From the NCBI GenBank assembly GCA_044373665.1, contig JBIPNH010000072.1:1-10852 (forward strand): a stretch of 10,852 nt of DNA, written 5' to 3'. This DNA comes from JABMMZ01 sp044373665. GTDB lineage: Bacteria > Bacteroidota > Bacteroidia > NS11-12g > UBA955. The notes below the pieces were generated by a model, which saw nothing but the letters and a program-made list of their open reading frames with translations, made no database searches and had not been told where the DNA came from. The position numbers and the translations under genes were made by a program. The stretch's first letter is position 1. The number at the start of each line of letters is the position of its first letter. Shown in pieces: positions 1 to 6,640 of the stretch.

Positions 1-21
1 TGGGAGGAAATTCCACACTAA

Positions 22-81
22 TTCAGCATGACGGTTTTGAATAAATTACGTAATACTACCAAATGGACAGTCATGCTGGAA
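22..81. repeat. Short inverted-repeat-bounded piece (degenerate unit)
   Basis: TTCAGCATGACGG at 22-34 and ACAGTCATGCTGGAA at 67-81 form a pair of inverted ends (CAGCATGAC at 24-32, GTCATGCTG at 70-78). The interior is only about 37 bp and unrelated to the interiors of the two longer versions at 189-299 and 403-513, so this is either a deleted or an independent copy. Confidence 0.6.
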
Positions 82-175
82 AAAGTTGCGCATGGGGTGG
101 TGAAGCTGGGGCACTTTTATTCAGCACTGCTTTCAGCACTGCTTTCAGTATTTGTTTTCGTTTTTTTATTTGGAG

Positions 176-196
176 ATGCTGAATCAAGTTCAGCAT
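176..196. repeat. Hairpin in intergenic repeat, copy 1
   Basis: Perfect 8-bp stem, ATGCTGAA (176-183) with TTCAGCAT (189-196), and loop TCAAG. It has no following T tract in either direction, so I do not call it an intrinsic terminator. Confidence 0.7.
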
Positions 197-299
197 GACG
201 GTTTGCGTGGAAATACGCAATTTAATGTGGTTAGTCTTCCTGCATCTATTTCAAGACAGATTAAGGAATCTATTTAAACCGAGGACAGTCATGCTGGAA
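189..299. repeat. MITE-like 111-bp element with inverted ends, copy 1
   Basis: Bounded by TTCAGCATGACGG (189-201) and ACAGTCATGCTGGAA (285-299); the 9-mers CAGCATGAC (191-199) and GTCATGCTG (288-296) are exact reverse complements. Same length and mostly the same interior as the copy at 403-513. There is no open frame for a transposase, so if mobile it would be non-autonomous. It may equally be just the part of the tandem repeat that lies between two palindromes. Confidence 0.5.
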
Positions 300-389
300 A
301 AAGTTGCGCATGGGGCTGGTGTAAAGGACTTTTATTCAGCATCTGTTTCAGCACAGCTTTCAAAATTTGTTTTCGTTTTTTATTTGGAG

Positions 390-410
390 ATGCTGAATCA
401 AGTTCAGCAT
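390..410. repeat. Hairpin in intergenic repeat, copy 2
   Basis: Identical 8-bp stem and TCAAG loop to the copy at 176-196, exactly 214 bp downstream, with the same flanks (TTTGGAG before, GACGGTTTGCG after). Confidence 0.7.
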
Positions 411-513
411 GACGGTTTGCGTGGAAATACGCAATTTAATGTGGTTAGTCATCCTGCATCTGTTTTAAGACAGGTTACAGCATCTGTTTGAACCGAATAT
501 AGTCATGCTGGAA
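403..513. repeat. MITE-like 111-bp element with inverted ends, copy 2
   Basis: Bounded by TTCAGCATGACGG (403-415) and AGTCATGCTGGAA (501-513), with exact 9-bp inverted ends at 405-413 and 502-510. It matches the copy at 189-299 except for scattered substitutions in the half after GTGGTTAGTC (for example CATCCTGCATCTG against CTTCCTGCATCTA). Confidence 0.5.
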
Positions 514-584
514 ATTTTTGCTTTCTATTCTTAAGCCTTTCATCAAATCTAAAACTCACAATATAGGATTTTAAATAATTGTAT

Positions 585-592
585 TACTTTTG
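585..592 (+). promoter_or_regulatory. Bacteroidetes -7 element (TACTTTTG) before the methyltransferase gene
   Basis: TACTTTTG fits TAnnTTTG, the -7 consensus of Bacteroidetes primary-sigma promoters. Its last G is 6 nt before the ATG at 599, which would put transcription start at or just before the start codon. No clear TTG -33 box is seen at the usual distance, so this is moderate evidence. Confidence 0.5.
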
Positions 593-598
593 TCCATT

Positions 599-1378
599 AT
601 GGATTTAAGAGAATTGAATGCTAGAGATGCGCAAATTATCAATCGTCACCCATGGGAACTTGCTCGTCTTCAGGTAGCCAACGATTTGTTTCATCAATTC
701 AAACCACAAAAAATTAATGCGGTGCTCGACTTAGGTTGTGGCGATAGTTTTTTTATCAGTCAGTTTTATCAACTTAATCAATTAAATGTGCCTCATTTTG
801 GAGTTGACATTAATTTTGATGACGCCATGTTGCAATCTCTGAACAATGAAAATCCTGCAACTCGTTTTTTTAAATCTTTGGATGACTTACAAACACATTA
901 CACCGGAACTATTGATGTTGTTTTTTTAATGGATGTTATCGAACACATCGAATTTGATATTGATTTCATGAAAATGGTTTGTTCTTATCCTTTTATCACC
1001 AAAGAGACGGTTTTTATAATTACAGTTCCGGCTTTCCAATCTTTGTTCTGTTCGCACGACGTGTTTTTGGGTCATTACAGAAGATATAACAACGCATTAT
1101 TAATCAATCATCTTCAAACTGCACAAATGAATGTGGTAAAAGTGTCTTACTTTTTTACCCTTTTATTGCTGCCAAGATTAATACAAAAAACCAAAGAATC
1201 ATTAATATCAAGCAAAGAAACAACAGGTTTGGTAGAGTGGAAAGGCAGTCGATTTAAAACCAATTTGATTACTAAAATTTTACTTTTGGATTATTTTGTT
1301 TCTAAGTTCTTGTCAAAAATAGGCATTAAATTACCTGGTTTATCCAACTTTGCAATATGCAAACCATCGGCATCATAA
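599..1378 (+). CDS. Class I SAM-dependent methyltransferase
   Basis: A 259-aa cytoplasmic protein with a Rossmann-type methyltransferase fold. Motif I is at residues 42-48 (VLDLGCG), the acidic residue expected to bind the SAM ribose is D70 in FGVDINFDD, and the post-II segment VVFLMDVIEHIE lies at 107-118. The distal segment SHDVFLGHYRRY (152-163) is characteristic of Methyltransf_23/ubiE-like proteins often found beside glycosyltransferases in Bacteroidota. I choose ATG at 599 rather than TTG at 590 because the candidate -7 element covers 585-592. The end overlaps the next gene by 22 bp, so the two are probably translationally coupled. The substrate cannot be read from sequence; a lipid- or glycan-linked substrate is a guess from the neighbour. 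Confidence 0.85.
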   Translation: MDLRELNARDAQIINRHPWELARLQVANDLFHQFKPQKINAVLDLGCGDSFFISQFYQLNQLNVPHFGVDINFDDAMLQSLNNENPATRFFKSLDDLQTHYTGTIDVVFLMDVIEHIEFDIDFMKMVCSYPFITKETVFIITVPAFQSLFCSHDVFLGHYRRYNNALLINHLQTAQMNVVKVSYFFTLLLLPRLIQKTKESLISSKETTGLVEWKGSRFKTNLITKILLLDYFVSKFLSKIGIKLPGLSNFAICKPSAS

Positions 1379-2091
1379 TACCGTGTTACAACGAAGCAAG
1401 ACGATTAGATACACAATATCTGATCGACTTTTTAACGCTTCACCCCCACATTAAAGTGGTGCTTGTAAATGACGGAAGTGTGGACAATACCAAGCAAGTT
1501 ATTGAAAACACAGCAGCGCAATTACCGCAACAAATTACCCCTTATAATTGCACCAAAAATGGAGGAAAAGCCGAAGCCGTTAGACAAGGAATGCTGCTTT
1601 TAAAAGAAGATAGTAATTTACAATGGGTTGGCTATTTTGATGCCGACTTCTCAACTGAGTTAAATGAAATTGATTATTTCTTAGATTATATTCCCCAAAA
1701 CATCAATTTTGATATGTTGATTGGTTCCCGAATTAATCGACTCGGAAGTACCATTGTTCGCAATGAATTGCGACATTATATAAGCAGAATTATAGGCACA
1801 CTTACTTCCAGATTATTGAAATTACATGTGTATGACACCCAATGTGGTGCTAAGTTAATTGCACACAAACACGTTTCTCTTTTATTCGAAAAACCATTTA
1901 TTAGTACATGGATGTTTGATGTAGAATTGTTTGCTAGATTAATTAATTTTCAAGGGCATGAAGTCTGCAAACAACGTATAATTGAAGTACCCCTGAGAAA
2001 ATGGATTGAAAAAGGTGATTCCAAAATTTCATGGACCTACACCTTGAAATTGCCATTCGAATTATTGAAAATAAAAAACTTCTATTTTTAA
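1357..2091 (+). CDS. Family 2 glycosyltransferase (DPM1/ALG5-like)
   Basis: A 244-aa GT-A fold transferase. The N-terminal IGIIIPCYNEARRLD (4-18) starts the nucleotide-sugar domain, D39 in VLVNDGSVDNT contacts nucleotide, NGGKAEAVRQGM (68-79) is the usual loop, and D95-A-D97 in GYFDADFST is the metal-binding DxD. The stretch GSRINRLGS (123-131) and YDTQCGAKLI (159-168) are the acceptor-side motifs of dolichyl/polyprenyl-phosphate sugar transferases. There is no C-terminal membrane anchor, so it is probably peripheral at the inner face of the cytoplasmic membrane. Likely reaction: transfer of a sugar from UDP- or GDP-sugar to a lipid carrier or lipid; donor and acceptor are unknown. It starts inside the end of the methyltransferase gene and is followed 4 nt later by prmC. 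Confidence 0.87.
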   Translation: MQTIGIIIPCYNEARRLDTQYLIDFLTLHPHIKVVLVNDGSVDNTKQVIENTAAQLPQQITPYNCTKNGGKAEAVRQGMLLLKEDSNLQWVGYFDADFSTELNEIDYFLDYIPQNINFDMLIGSRINRLGSTIVRNELRHYISRIIGTLTSRLLKLHVYDTQCGAKLIAHKHVSLLFEKPFISTWMFDVELFARLINFQGHEVCKQRIIEVPLRKWIEKGDSKISWTYTLKLPFELLKIKNFYF

Positions 2092-2095
2092 TGGT

Positions 2096-2950
2096 TTGAT
2101 TTCCATCAAAGAAGCATACCAATCTGCACTAAAATCCCTTTCCGAATTTTATTCGGCAGAGGAAAGCAAAGCCATCGTTAATCGATTGTTTGAAGATGGC
2201 TTTAAGTTGACTTCCAAAGAGTTATTGCTAAACCCTCAATTGCCTTTTAAGTACGAACAACTTTTAAATGATTATATAAAGCGCTTATGTGTTTATGAAC
2301 CGGTTCAACATGTCCTAGGTTTTGAATGGTTTGGTGGATTAAAAATAAAAGTGAATCAACATGTACTAATTCCACGACCCGAAACCGAGGAGTTGGTCAA
2401 TTGGATAGTTGAATTGGAGGTAAACAAAGTCAATGCTATTGCTGACTTATGCACCGGTAGTGGATGTATTGCCTTATTGCTCAAAAAACATTTTAAAGAA
2501 TCCAAACTTTATGCAGTGGATGTGTCAGAAAATGCACTCTCGGTAGCCCAAGAAAATGCTGAAATAAATCAATTAAATGTTGAATTTATAAAGCAAGATG
2601 TGTTACAAGATGTTTTGACTCATAAAGTGGATGTTGTTGTTAGCAATCCTCCTTACATTATCGCTGAAGAGGCTGCATTAATGCACAGTAATGTATTGCA
2701 ATATGAACCTCATTTGGCATTGTTTGTAGATGATAAAGATGCTTTGTTGTTTTACAAGAAAATAATTGAGCAGTTTGTAGACCAATCATGCCGAATTTAT
2801 TTTGAGTTGAATCCCTTAACAGCATTTGACCTCAAAACCTTTTGTGAGATGAAAGGAATAAGCTGCCTGTTGAAACAAGACATTCAGGGGAAATGGCGCT
2901 TTGCAATGATTACAATGGGAGAGAACCAAACGATGAACTCAAACATTTAA
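2096..2950 (+). CDS. prmC: Peptide chain release factor N5-glutamine methyltransferase PrmC (HemK)
   Basis: A 284-aa cytoplasmic enzyme that methylates the glutamine of the GGQ motif in release factors RF1 and RF2 using SAM, raising termination efficiency. The N-terminal helical domain (about 1-80) ends in EPVQHVLGFEWFGG; RPETEEL is at 94-100, SAM motif I DLCTGSGCIAL at 118-128, the acidic D142 in AVDVSENAL, and the catalytic NPPY at 184-187, followed by YEPHLALFV (203-211). Length and order match the family. The start is TTG at 2096: the frame is closed upstream by TAA at 2072, there is no ATG before the conserved IKEAYQ segment, and the nearby ATG at 2091 is out of frame (Met-Val-stop). It lies 4 nt after the glycosyltransferase stop, so it belongs to the same transcript. 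Confidence 0.95.
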   Translation: MISIKEAYQSALKSLSEFYSAEESKAIVNRLFEDGFKLTSKELLLNPQLPFKYEQLLNDYIKRLCVYEPVQHVLGFEWFGGLKIKVNQHVLIPRPETEELVNWIVELEVNKVNAIADLCTGSGCIALLLKKHFKESKLYAVDVSENALSVAQENAEINQLNVEFIKQDVLQDVLTHKVDVVVSNPPYIIAEEAALMHSNVLQYEPHLALFVDDKDALLFYKKIIEQFVDQSCRIYFELNPLTAFDLKTFCEMKGISCLLKQDIQGKWRFAMITMGENQTMNSNI

Positions 2951-3017
2951 AGTCAGATTTCAGCAATGGTTTTGCAATTCACTTGAATCATTTCTAAAAT
3001 TATTGATTAAATTCAAT

Positions 3018-3025
3018 TATTTTTG
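3018..3025 (+). promoter_or_regulatory. Bacteroidetes -7 element (TATTTTTG) before the small membrane protein gene
   Basis: TATTTTTG fits TAnnTTTG and ends 10 nt before the ATG at 3036. It argues for that ATG over the TTG at 3003, which would lie upstream of the promoter. No well-spaced TTG -33 box is visible (TTG at 3003-3005 is too close). Confidence 0.45.
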
Positions 3026-3035
3026 TCTCGACTAT

Positions 3036-3455
3036 ATGCAATCATTTCAAATAAACAGATACAAAGCCGAAGCGCCTGTGATGGCTACCTTTTTTTTATT
3101 CGCTTTAATTTGTAGTCTGTATTTTTATCCTACTCTTTATTGGTTTGCTTTTCTCATTTTCCCCCTTTTGTTTATTGCTTACGTCCTTTTAAGAATGGCG
3201 AAATTTGGATTTTTTAAACGCCAAACATTTTTTGTAATGGATGATGAAGGCATTAAATATTGCTTTCATTTGTATCAAAAGCCCTTGTTTTTAAAATGGG
3301 ATTTGGTTGATAAGGTGAATTATCAAATGTATGAAACCAATTTTAAATTGAAGGTTTCTGGTGAAATTATCAGCATGAATATGGGATATTTTCAAAATCC
3401 TGATGATATTGTTGAAATAAAAAGAATCATTAGTTCACATTGTCAGGAAATGTAG
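3036..3455 (+). CDS. Small membrane protein with two transmembrane helices and a soluble C-terminal half (hypothetical)
   Basis: A 139-aa protein I do not recognise with certainty. Residues 1-16 are polar, two hydrophobic helices follow (about 17-32 and 35-53) with a short turn, then a basic edge (GFFKRQ, 58-63), and a C-terminal domain of about 75 residues rich in alternating strands (FFVMDDEGIKYCF, LFLKWDLVDKVNYQ, FKLKVSG) ending in a helix (DDIVEIKRIISSH). The pattern of two helices plus a small beta-rich domain resembles YcxB-like or bacterial PH-domain membrane proteins; this is inference from shape only. The start at 3036 is set by the candidate -7 element at 3018-3025. It converges on the minus-strand gene ending at 3463 with only 7 bp between stops. 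Confidence 0.7.
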   Translation: MQSFQINRYKAEAPVMATFFLFALICSLYFYPTLYWFAFLIFPLLFIAYVLLRMAKFGFFKRQTFFVMDDEGIKYCFHLYQKPLFLKWDLVDKVNYQMYETNFKLKVSGEIISMNMGYFQNPDDIVEIKRIISSHCQEM

Positions 3456-3462
3456 GTGACTA

Positions 3463-4050
3463 CTACGGTAATATTAAAATGGGAGTATTAACTTCTGTGT
3501 AATTAAAAATTTCTTCTATTTCTTGATTGTTCAAAGCAATACAACCCAAAGTCCAATTGGTTTTCCAATGGTTTTTAGGGTCTTGATTGTCCCACCACAA
3601 ACCATGAATAAAAATATCACCACCCGGATTTACACCCATTTGTCTGGCATTGGCTTTGTCTGCCTCGTTAGGATACGAAATTTTAAGAGATTTATACCCT
3701 CTGCTTTTGGGGTTTTTAAAGGTAATTTTATACAAACCTTCAGGTGTTTTTAAGTCACCTTGTTTTGTTTTATGACCAATTGGTTGTCCTCCCAATGAAA
3801 TTCTGAAAACCTTTACAGTGTCTCCAAAATAAGCGTATAATTTTTGTTTATGCTTTGATACTTTAAATGATTTGATGGTTGATGTAATACTAATTTTTCT
3901 GTTTTCTTCAGCAACACCTAAGGGTTTAGTTCTGAATCTTTGTATAGTATCTACATGCTTTTTCTTTGAACTGTGAGGAACAATTTTAGGTGGATCAATT
4001 TCAATACACCCTAAAGTAAGTATAGCAACTATCATTAAAAACGTTTTCAT
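3463..4050 (-). CDS. L,D-transpeptidase (YkuD domain) family protein, exported
   Basis: A 195-aa envelope protein. Residues 1-14 are a short signal sequence (MKTFLMIVAILTLG) followed by C15; the TLGC context is a weak lipobox, so lipidation is possible but uncertain. The YkuD domain spans about 65-195: LYAYFGDTVKVFRISLGG (71-88), the TKQGDLKTPEG segment (95-105), IFIHG with H149, and WTLGC with catalytic Cys170. Active YkuD enzymes form 3-3 cross-links or attach or detach proteins on peptidoglycan through this cysteine. The usual SxGCxR is TLGCIAL here, a variant of the YafK-like branch, so hydrolytic or amidase activity is also possible. It follows the symporter gene on the same strand after 47 bp; no TAnnTTTG element is visible in that gap, so it may be cotranscribed. 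Confidence 0.87.
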   Translation of the reverse strand: MKTFLMIVAILTLGCIEIDPPKIVPHSSKKKHVDTIQRFRTKPLGVAEENRKISITSTIKSFKVSKHKQKLYAYFGDTVKVFRISLGGQPIGHKTKQGDLKTPEGLYKITFKNPKSRGYKSLKISYPNEADKANARQMGVNPGGDIFIHGLWWDNQDPKNHWKTNWTLGCIALNNQEIEEIFNYTEVNTPILILP

Positions 4051-4097
4051 AATAATATTTTAACGCAAGAATCGTGCGCAATATTGTGCTTGTTTTT

Positions 4098-5564
4098 TTA
4101 CTTTTTACTTTTCGAGAATATGGCCAACAATAACATCGTTAATAGGGCATTAACACCCAACAACTCAAACCCAAAACGGTAGCCCTTTGGATCGCCAAAT
4201 ACTTGCGTATCTAACACATAAATAAAGACCATCATAAACAATGTAATCCAAATGGGAATGGCGTCGTTAATAATCCGTTTACTCATAATACCAAAAAAGA
4301 ACAATCCTAACAACGGTCCGTAAGTGTAGCCTGCAATTTTAAACAATGAGCCAACCACGGTGTCACTGTTTATTTCATTAAAAATAAGGACAGCCACAAA
4401 GGTTAAAAAAGACATGCCAATGTGTGTGGCTTTGCGCAACCATATTTGTTTGGAAGAGTCGTATTTTTCGATATTCAAAAAATCGACGCAAAAAGAAGTT
4501 GTTAACGCTGCTAAAGCAGAATCTGCACTTGAATAAGCTGCTGCAATTAATCCTAACAAGAAAACAATTCCTAAGGTTAATCCCAATCCACTTTGCATGG
4601 AGATAGTAGCAAATAAGGCGTCTGATTTTCCACCTATACTTTCCCACAAAGCTTTGATTTCAGGGAAGGTGTCTATGTAAGTAAACAATGCTACTCCCAA
4701 TATTAAAAAGAATACATTTACAATAACCAAAACCAATGAAAAGGAAACCATGTTTTTTTGAGCGTCTTTGATGTTTTTGCACGACAAGTTTTTCTGCATC
4801 ATGTCTTGGTCTACACCTGTCATGGCAAGGGTAATAAACATACCTCCTAATACACTTTTCAACCAATAATTACTTGCCAAATAATCTGAGGTTTGAAACC
4901 AACGGCTATAACCTTTTGCTTGTCCTTGTTGCAACATATCCACCAAAGACAAATCCATGGCATTTAAAATTAAATAAATAGCCATACCCAAAGAAACCAA
5001 CATAAACAAAGTTTGTAAAGTATCGGTCCAGATAATGGTTTTAATCCCTCCTTTAAAAGTGTAAAGCCAAATGAGTGTAATAGAAACGAATACACTTACC
5101 CAAAAAGGGTAGCCATAAACGCCAAATAAAAAGATTTGTAGAATATGTGCAACTAAATACAAACGCAATGAAGACCCAATTAAACGCGACACTAAGAAAT
5201 AAAAAGCACCGGTTCGATAAGTGGTCATGCCAAACCGTATTTTTAAGTATTCATAAATACTGGTCAGTTGGTATTTGTAATAAATAGGCAATAAAACATA
5301 AGCAATAATCAAATAGCCCAACACATAACCCAAAGCCACTTGCATATAAAACATACCTTCTTTGCCTACTGTGCCCGGAATGGAAAGGAAAGTAACACCA
5401 GAAAGCGAAGAGCCAATCATACCAAAAGCGATGAGCATCCAATGGTTATTTCGATTGCCAGTAAAAAAAGTATCGTTGTCATTTTTTCTACCAGTCCAAA
5501 AGGATATCAAAATCAGCATAGCAAAATACACTGACATCACAATAAGTATTATTTGAGGAGTCAT
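4098..5564 (-). CDS. Sodium:solute symporter (SSS family)
   Basis: A 488-aa polytopic inner-membrane protein with about 13 hydrophobic segments, the usual count and size for SSS transporters that couple sodium entry to solute uptake. Family landmarks are the N-terminal SFWTGRKNDNDTFFTGNRN (21-39), the helix-1 break region IGSSLSGVTFLSIPG (50-64), QLTSIYEYLKIRFG (99-112), FKGGIKTIIWTDTLQ (170-184), and AAAYSSADSALAALTTSF (343-360), the Na2-site helix with its serines. Many Bacteroidota copies of this subfamily are annotated as sodium:proline or sialic-acid-like transporters, but the substrate cannot be read from sequence. The ATG at 5562-5564 precedes MTPQIILIVMSVYF, a good first helix. It heads a probable two-gene unit with the transpeptidase gene. 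Confidence 0.9.
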   Translation of the reverse strand: MTPQIILIVMSVYFAMLILISFWTGRKNDNDTFFTGNRNNHWMLIAFGMIGSSLSGVTFLSIPGTVGKEGMFYMQVALGYVLGYLIIAYVLLPIYYKYQLTSIYEYLKIRFGMTTYRTGAFYFLVSRLIGSSLRLYLVAHILQIFLFGVYGYPFWVSVFVSITLIWLYTFKGGIKTIIWTDTLQTLFMLVSLGMAIYLILNAMDLSLVDMLQQGQAKGYSRWFQTSDYLASNYWLKSVLGGMFITLAMTGVDQDMMQKNLSCKNIKDAQKNMVSFSLVLVIVNVFFLILGVALFTYIDTFPEIKALWESIGGKSDALFATISMQSGLGLTLGIVFLLGLIAAAYSSADSALAALTTSFCVDFLNIEKYDSSKQIWLRKATHIGMSFLTFVAVLIFNEINSDTVVGSLFKIAGYTYGPLLGLFFFGIMSKRIINDAIPIWITLFMMVFIYVLDTQVFGDPKGYRFGFELLGVNALLTMLLLAIFSKSKK

Positions 5565-5596
5565 TTGAATGTTTATTGCAATGATAATGAATCTAC

Positions 5597-5604
5597 AAAT
5601 AGTG
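5597..5604 (-). promoter_or_regulatory. Weak -7-like element upstream of the symporter gene
   Basis: On the minus strand ACTATTTG lies about 30 nt before the start codon, preceded 19 nt upstream by TTG in GCGTTGTGC. Only part of TAnnTTTG is matched (first bases AC instead of TA), so this is a tentative call. The spacing is what supports it. Confidence 0.2.
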
Positions 5605-5642
5605 TCTTAATTATTTTTTGCACAACGCATTTTTAGGAAAAA

Positions 5643-5670
5643 GGAATTAGGGGTTAGGAATTAGGGGTAA
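5643..5670. repeat. Direct repeat of a 14-bp G-rich unit
   Basis: GGAATTAGGGGTTA (5643-5656) is repeated at once as GGAATTAGGGGTAA (5657-5670), with one changed base. It sits in the divergent region between the symporter and the beta-barrel gene. Its G-runs on the plus strand stand out in an AT-rich intergenic region. No function is evident; the remainder of 5671-5800 is AT-rich with nothing I can identify. Confidence 0.8.
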
Positions 5671-5800
5671 ATATAACCAATAACAGCGTGGTGGTAGTTT
5701 TAATATTTTAACATCAAAATCCAGAATTACTACCCAAATCTAATTTTAATCACAAGGTAATAATCCTCAAAAACAATTCAACTATTCCGAATTATTTAGA

Positions 5801-5808
5801 TAGATTTG
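5801..5808 (+). promoter_or_regulatory. Bacteroidetes -7 element (TAGATTTG) before the beta-barrel gene
   Basis: TAGATTTG matches TAnnTTTG exactly and is only 3 nt before the ATG at 5812, so the transcript should be leaderless. No TTG is found at the -33 distance. Confidence 0.5.
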
Positions 5809-5811
5809 TAA

Positions 5812-6621
5812 ATGTCTTTAAAAATTAGAAACTATGTTTTATTGCTTTTGGGAATTTGTGTTTTAACAGAAACTAAGGCACAAGATGAGTCTAAATTGAA
5901 CAAATGGTTCAAAAAACACCAATTTACTGTGAGTGCGGGATACATGATAGCGGATTTCAAAAAACAAGATTTGTTGGTAGTTTCCCCTGTTTATAACCAT
6001 TCTATTCGTTTTTTTGATGTAGAAGCTGAGGACATTACTTATTTTGAGAATATTAAAACATTGCAGTTAACGGCAACCCAACACAGAGTTAGCATTTCAG
6101 CCAATTTTAAGTACAATTTCCAGTTGTCATTAAATATTTCACATATCAATTATGGCGCCATAACATCCAATACCTACCGAGCTCAAGGGAAATGGGAAGG
6201 CAAGCACATCAACGACCGTGTGTTAATGAGCGATTATGTTAAAGCGTTGTACCATACCAACGGTTTGAATTTATGGAATATTTCTGCCCAAAAAATGATT
6301 CCTTTATACAAAAAACGAGAAAATTTAAATGTGATTCTTAACTTAGGGGTTCATTTGGGCGCAACGGTTACGAGTAGTGAAATAGAAATTAAAGACACGG
6401 TTGGGTCTAATTATTTATATTACACTCCCGGCAATAATTTGGCAGGCTATCATTTGGGAACCAATAGTTCTATGAATGTTGTTTTATATAAACATTATGT
6501 AGTTCAAGCTTTTTGGGATTGGTCGTTTGCCAATGTTTTAAAAGCAAAGTTTGATGACGGCTATGTCAAACAAAAAATATACACCAATTATTTTGGAGTA
6601 ACACTTGGTTACAGGTTTTAA
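5812..6621 (+). CDS. Predicted outer-membrane beta-barrel protein (hypothetical)
   Basis: A 269-aa exported protein of no family I can name. Residues 1-23 are a Sec signal peptide: basic MSLKIRN, hydrophobic VLLLLGICVL, and a signal peptidase I site after TKA, before QDESK. The mature part has many amphipathic strands with aromatic edges (FTVSAGYMIADF, QHRVSISANFKYNFQLSLNISHINYG, NVILNLGVHLGATV, YVVQAFWDWSF) and ends in a strand with a C-terminal phenylalanine (NYFGVTLGYRF), the signature recognised by the BAM machinery. An 8- to 12-strand barrel would fit the length; this is inference. It has its own candidate promoter and is not evidently part of an operon. The promoter of the next gene overlaps its 3' end. 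Confidence 0.75.
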   Translation: MSLKIRNYVLLLLGICVLTETKAQDESKLNKWFKKHQFTVSAGYMIADFKKQDLLVVSPVYNHSIRFFDVEAEDITYFENIKTLQLTATQHRVSISANFKYNFQLSLNISHINYGAITSNTYRAQGKWEGKHINDRVLMSDYVKALYHTNGLNLWNISAQKMIPLYKKRENLNVILNLGVHLGATVTSSEIEIKDTVGSNYLYYTPGNNLAGYHLGTNSSMNVVLYKHYVVQAFWDWSFANVLKAKFDDGYVKQKIYTNYFGVTLGYRF

Positions 6622-6636
6622 AAAACAATATCTTTG
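6605..6636 (+). promoter_or_regulatory. Promoter of the toxin-antitoxin pair (TTG-N21-TATCTTTG)
   Basis: TTG at 6605-6607 and TATCTTTG at 6629-6636 are separated by 21 bp, close to the Bacteroidetes -33/-7 arrangement. The -33 part lies within the last codons of the preceding beta-barrel gene. The -7 element ends 4 nt before the ATG at 6641, so the mRNA would be leaderless or nearly so. Confidence 0.6.
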
Positions 6637-6640
6637 TAAA

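Larger units (their letters stand above)
65..516. repeat. Tandem ~216-bp intergenic repeat, about 2.1 copies
   Basis: Two long units (65-282 and 283-496) are near copies of one another, offset by 218 bp at their left ends and 214 bp later, and a third unit begins at about 497 (AGTCATGCTGGAAA at 501-514) and then decays. Each unit starts with GGACAGTCATGCTGG, continues through GTTGCGCATGGGG, a T-rich stretch (TTTGTTTTCG), a hairpin with arms ATGCTGAA and TTCAGCAT, and a block CGTGGAAATACGCAATTTAA that is identical in both. The block is non-coding: frames across it are the repeat itself, not a conserved protein. Such TTCAGCATGAC-type palindromes are, from general knowledge, common intergenic repeats in Bacteroidota. 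Function is unknown. Confidence 0.85.

Noticed and set aside
195..491. A 98-codon open frame in the left repeat block
   Set aside because: It is made of the repeat units themselves (the MLNQVQHDG type peptide is a familiar translation of this palindrome class), has no conserved domain, and no start signal.
3523..3753. A 76-codon plus-strand frame opposite the transpeptidase gene
   Set aside because: It is antisense to a well-supported YkuD gene, and has no family resemblance or promoter.
4076..4091. A near-palindrome (GCGCAATATTGTGC) between the symporter and transpeptidase genes
   Set aside because: It has a mismatch and no loop room for a hairpin, and no T tract; as an operator it is unsupported by a second copy.
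4378..5556. Several 60-90 codon frames on both strands within the symporter gene
   Set aside because: They are shadows of the symporter reading frame; none shows a domain, a plausible start region or independent composition.
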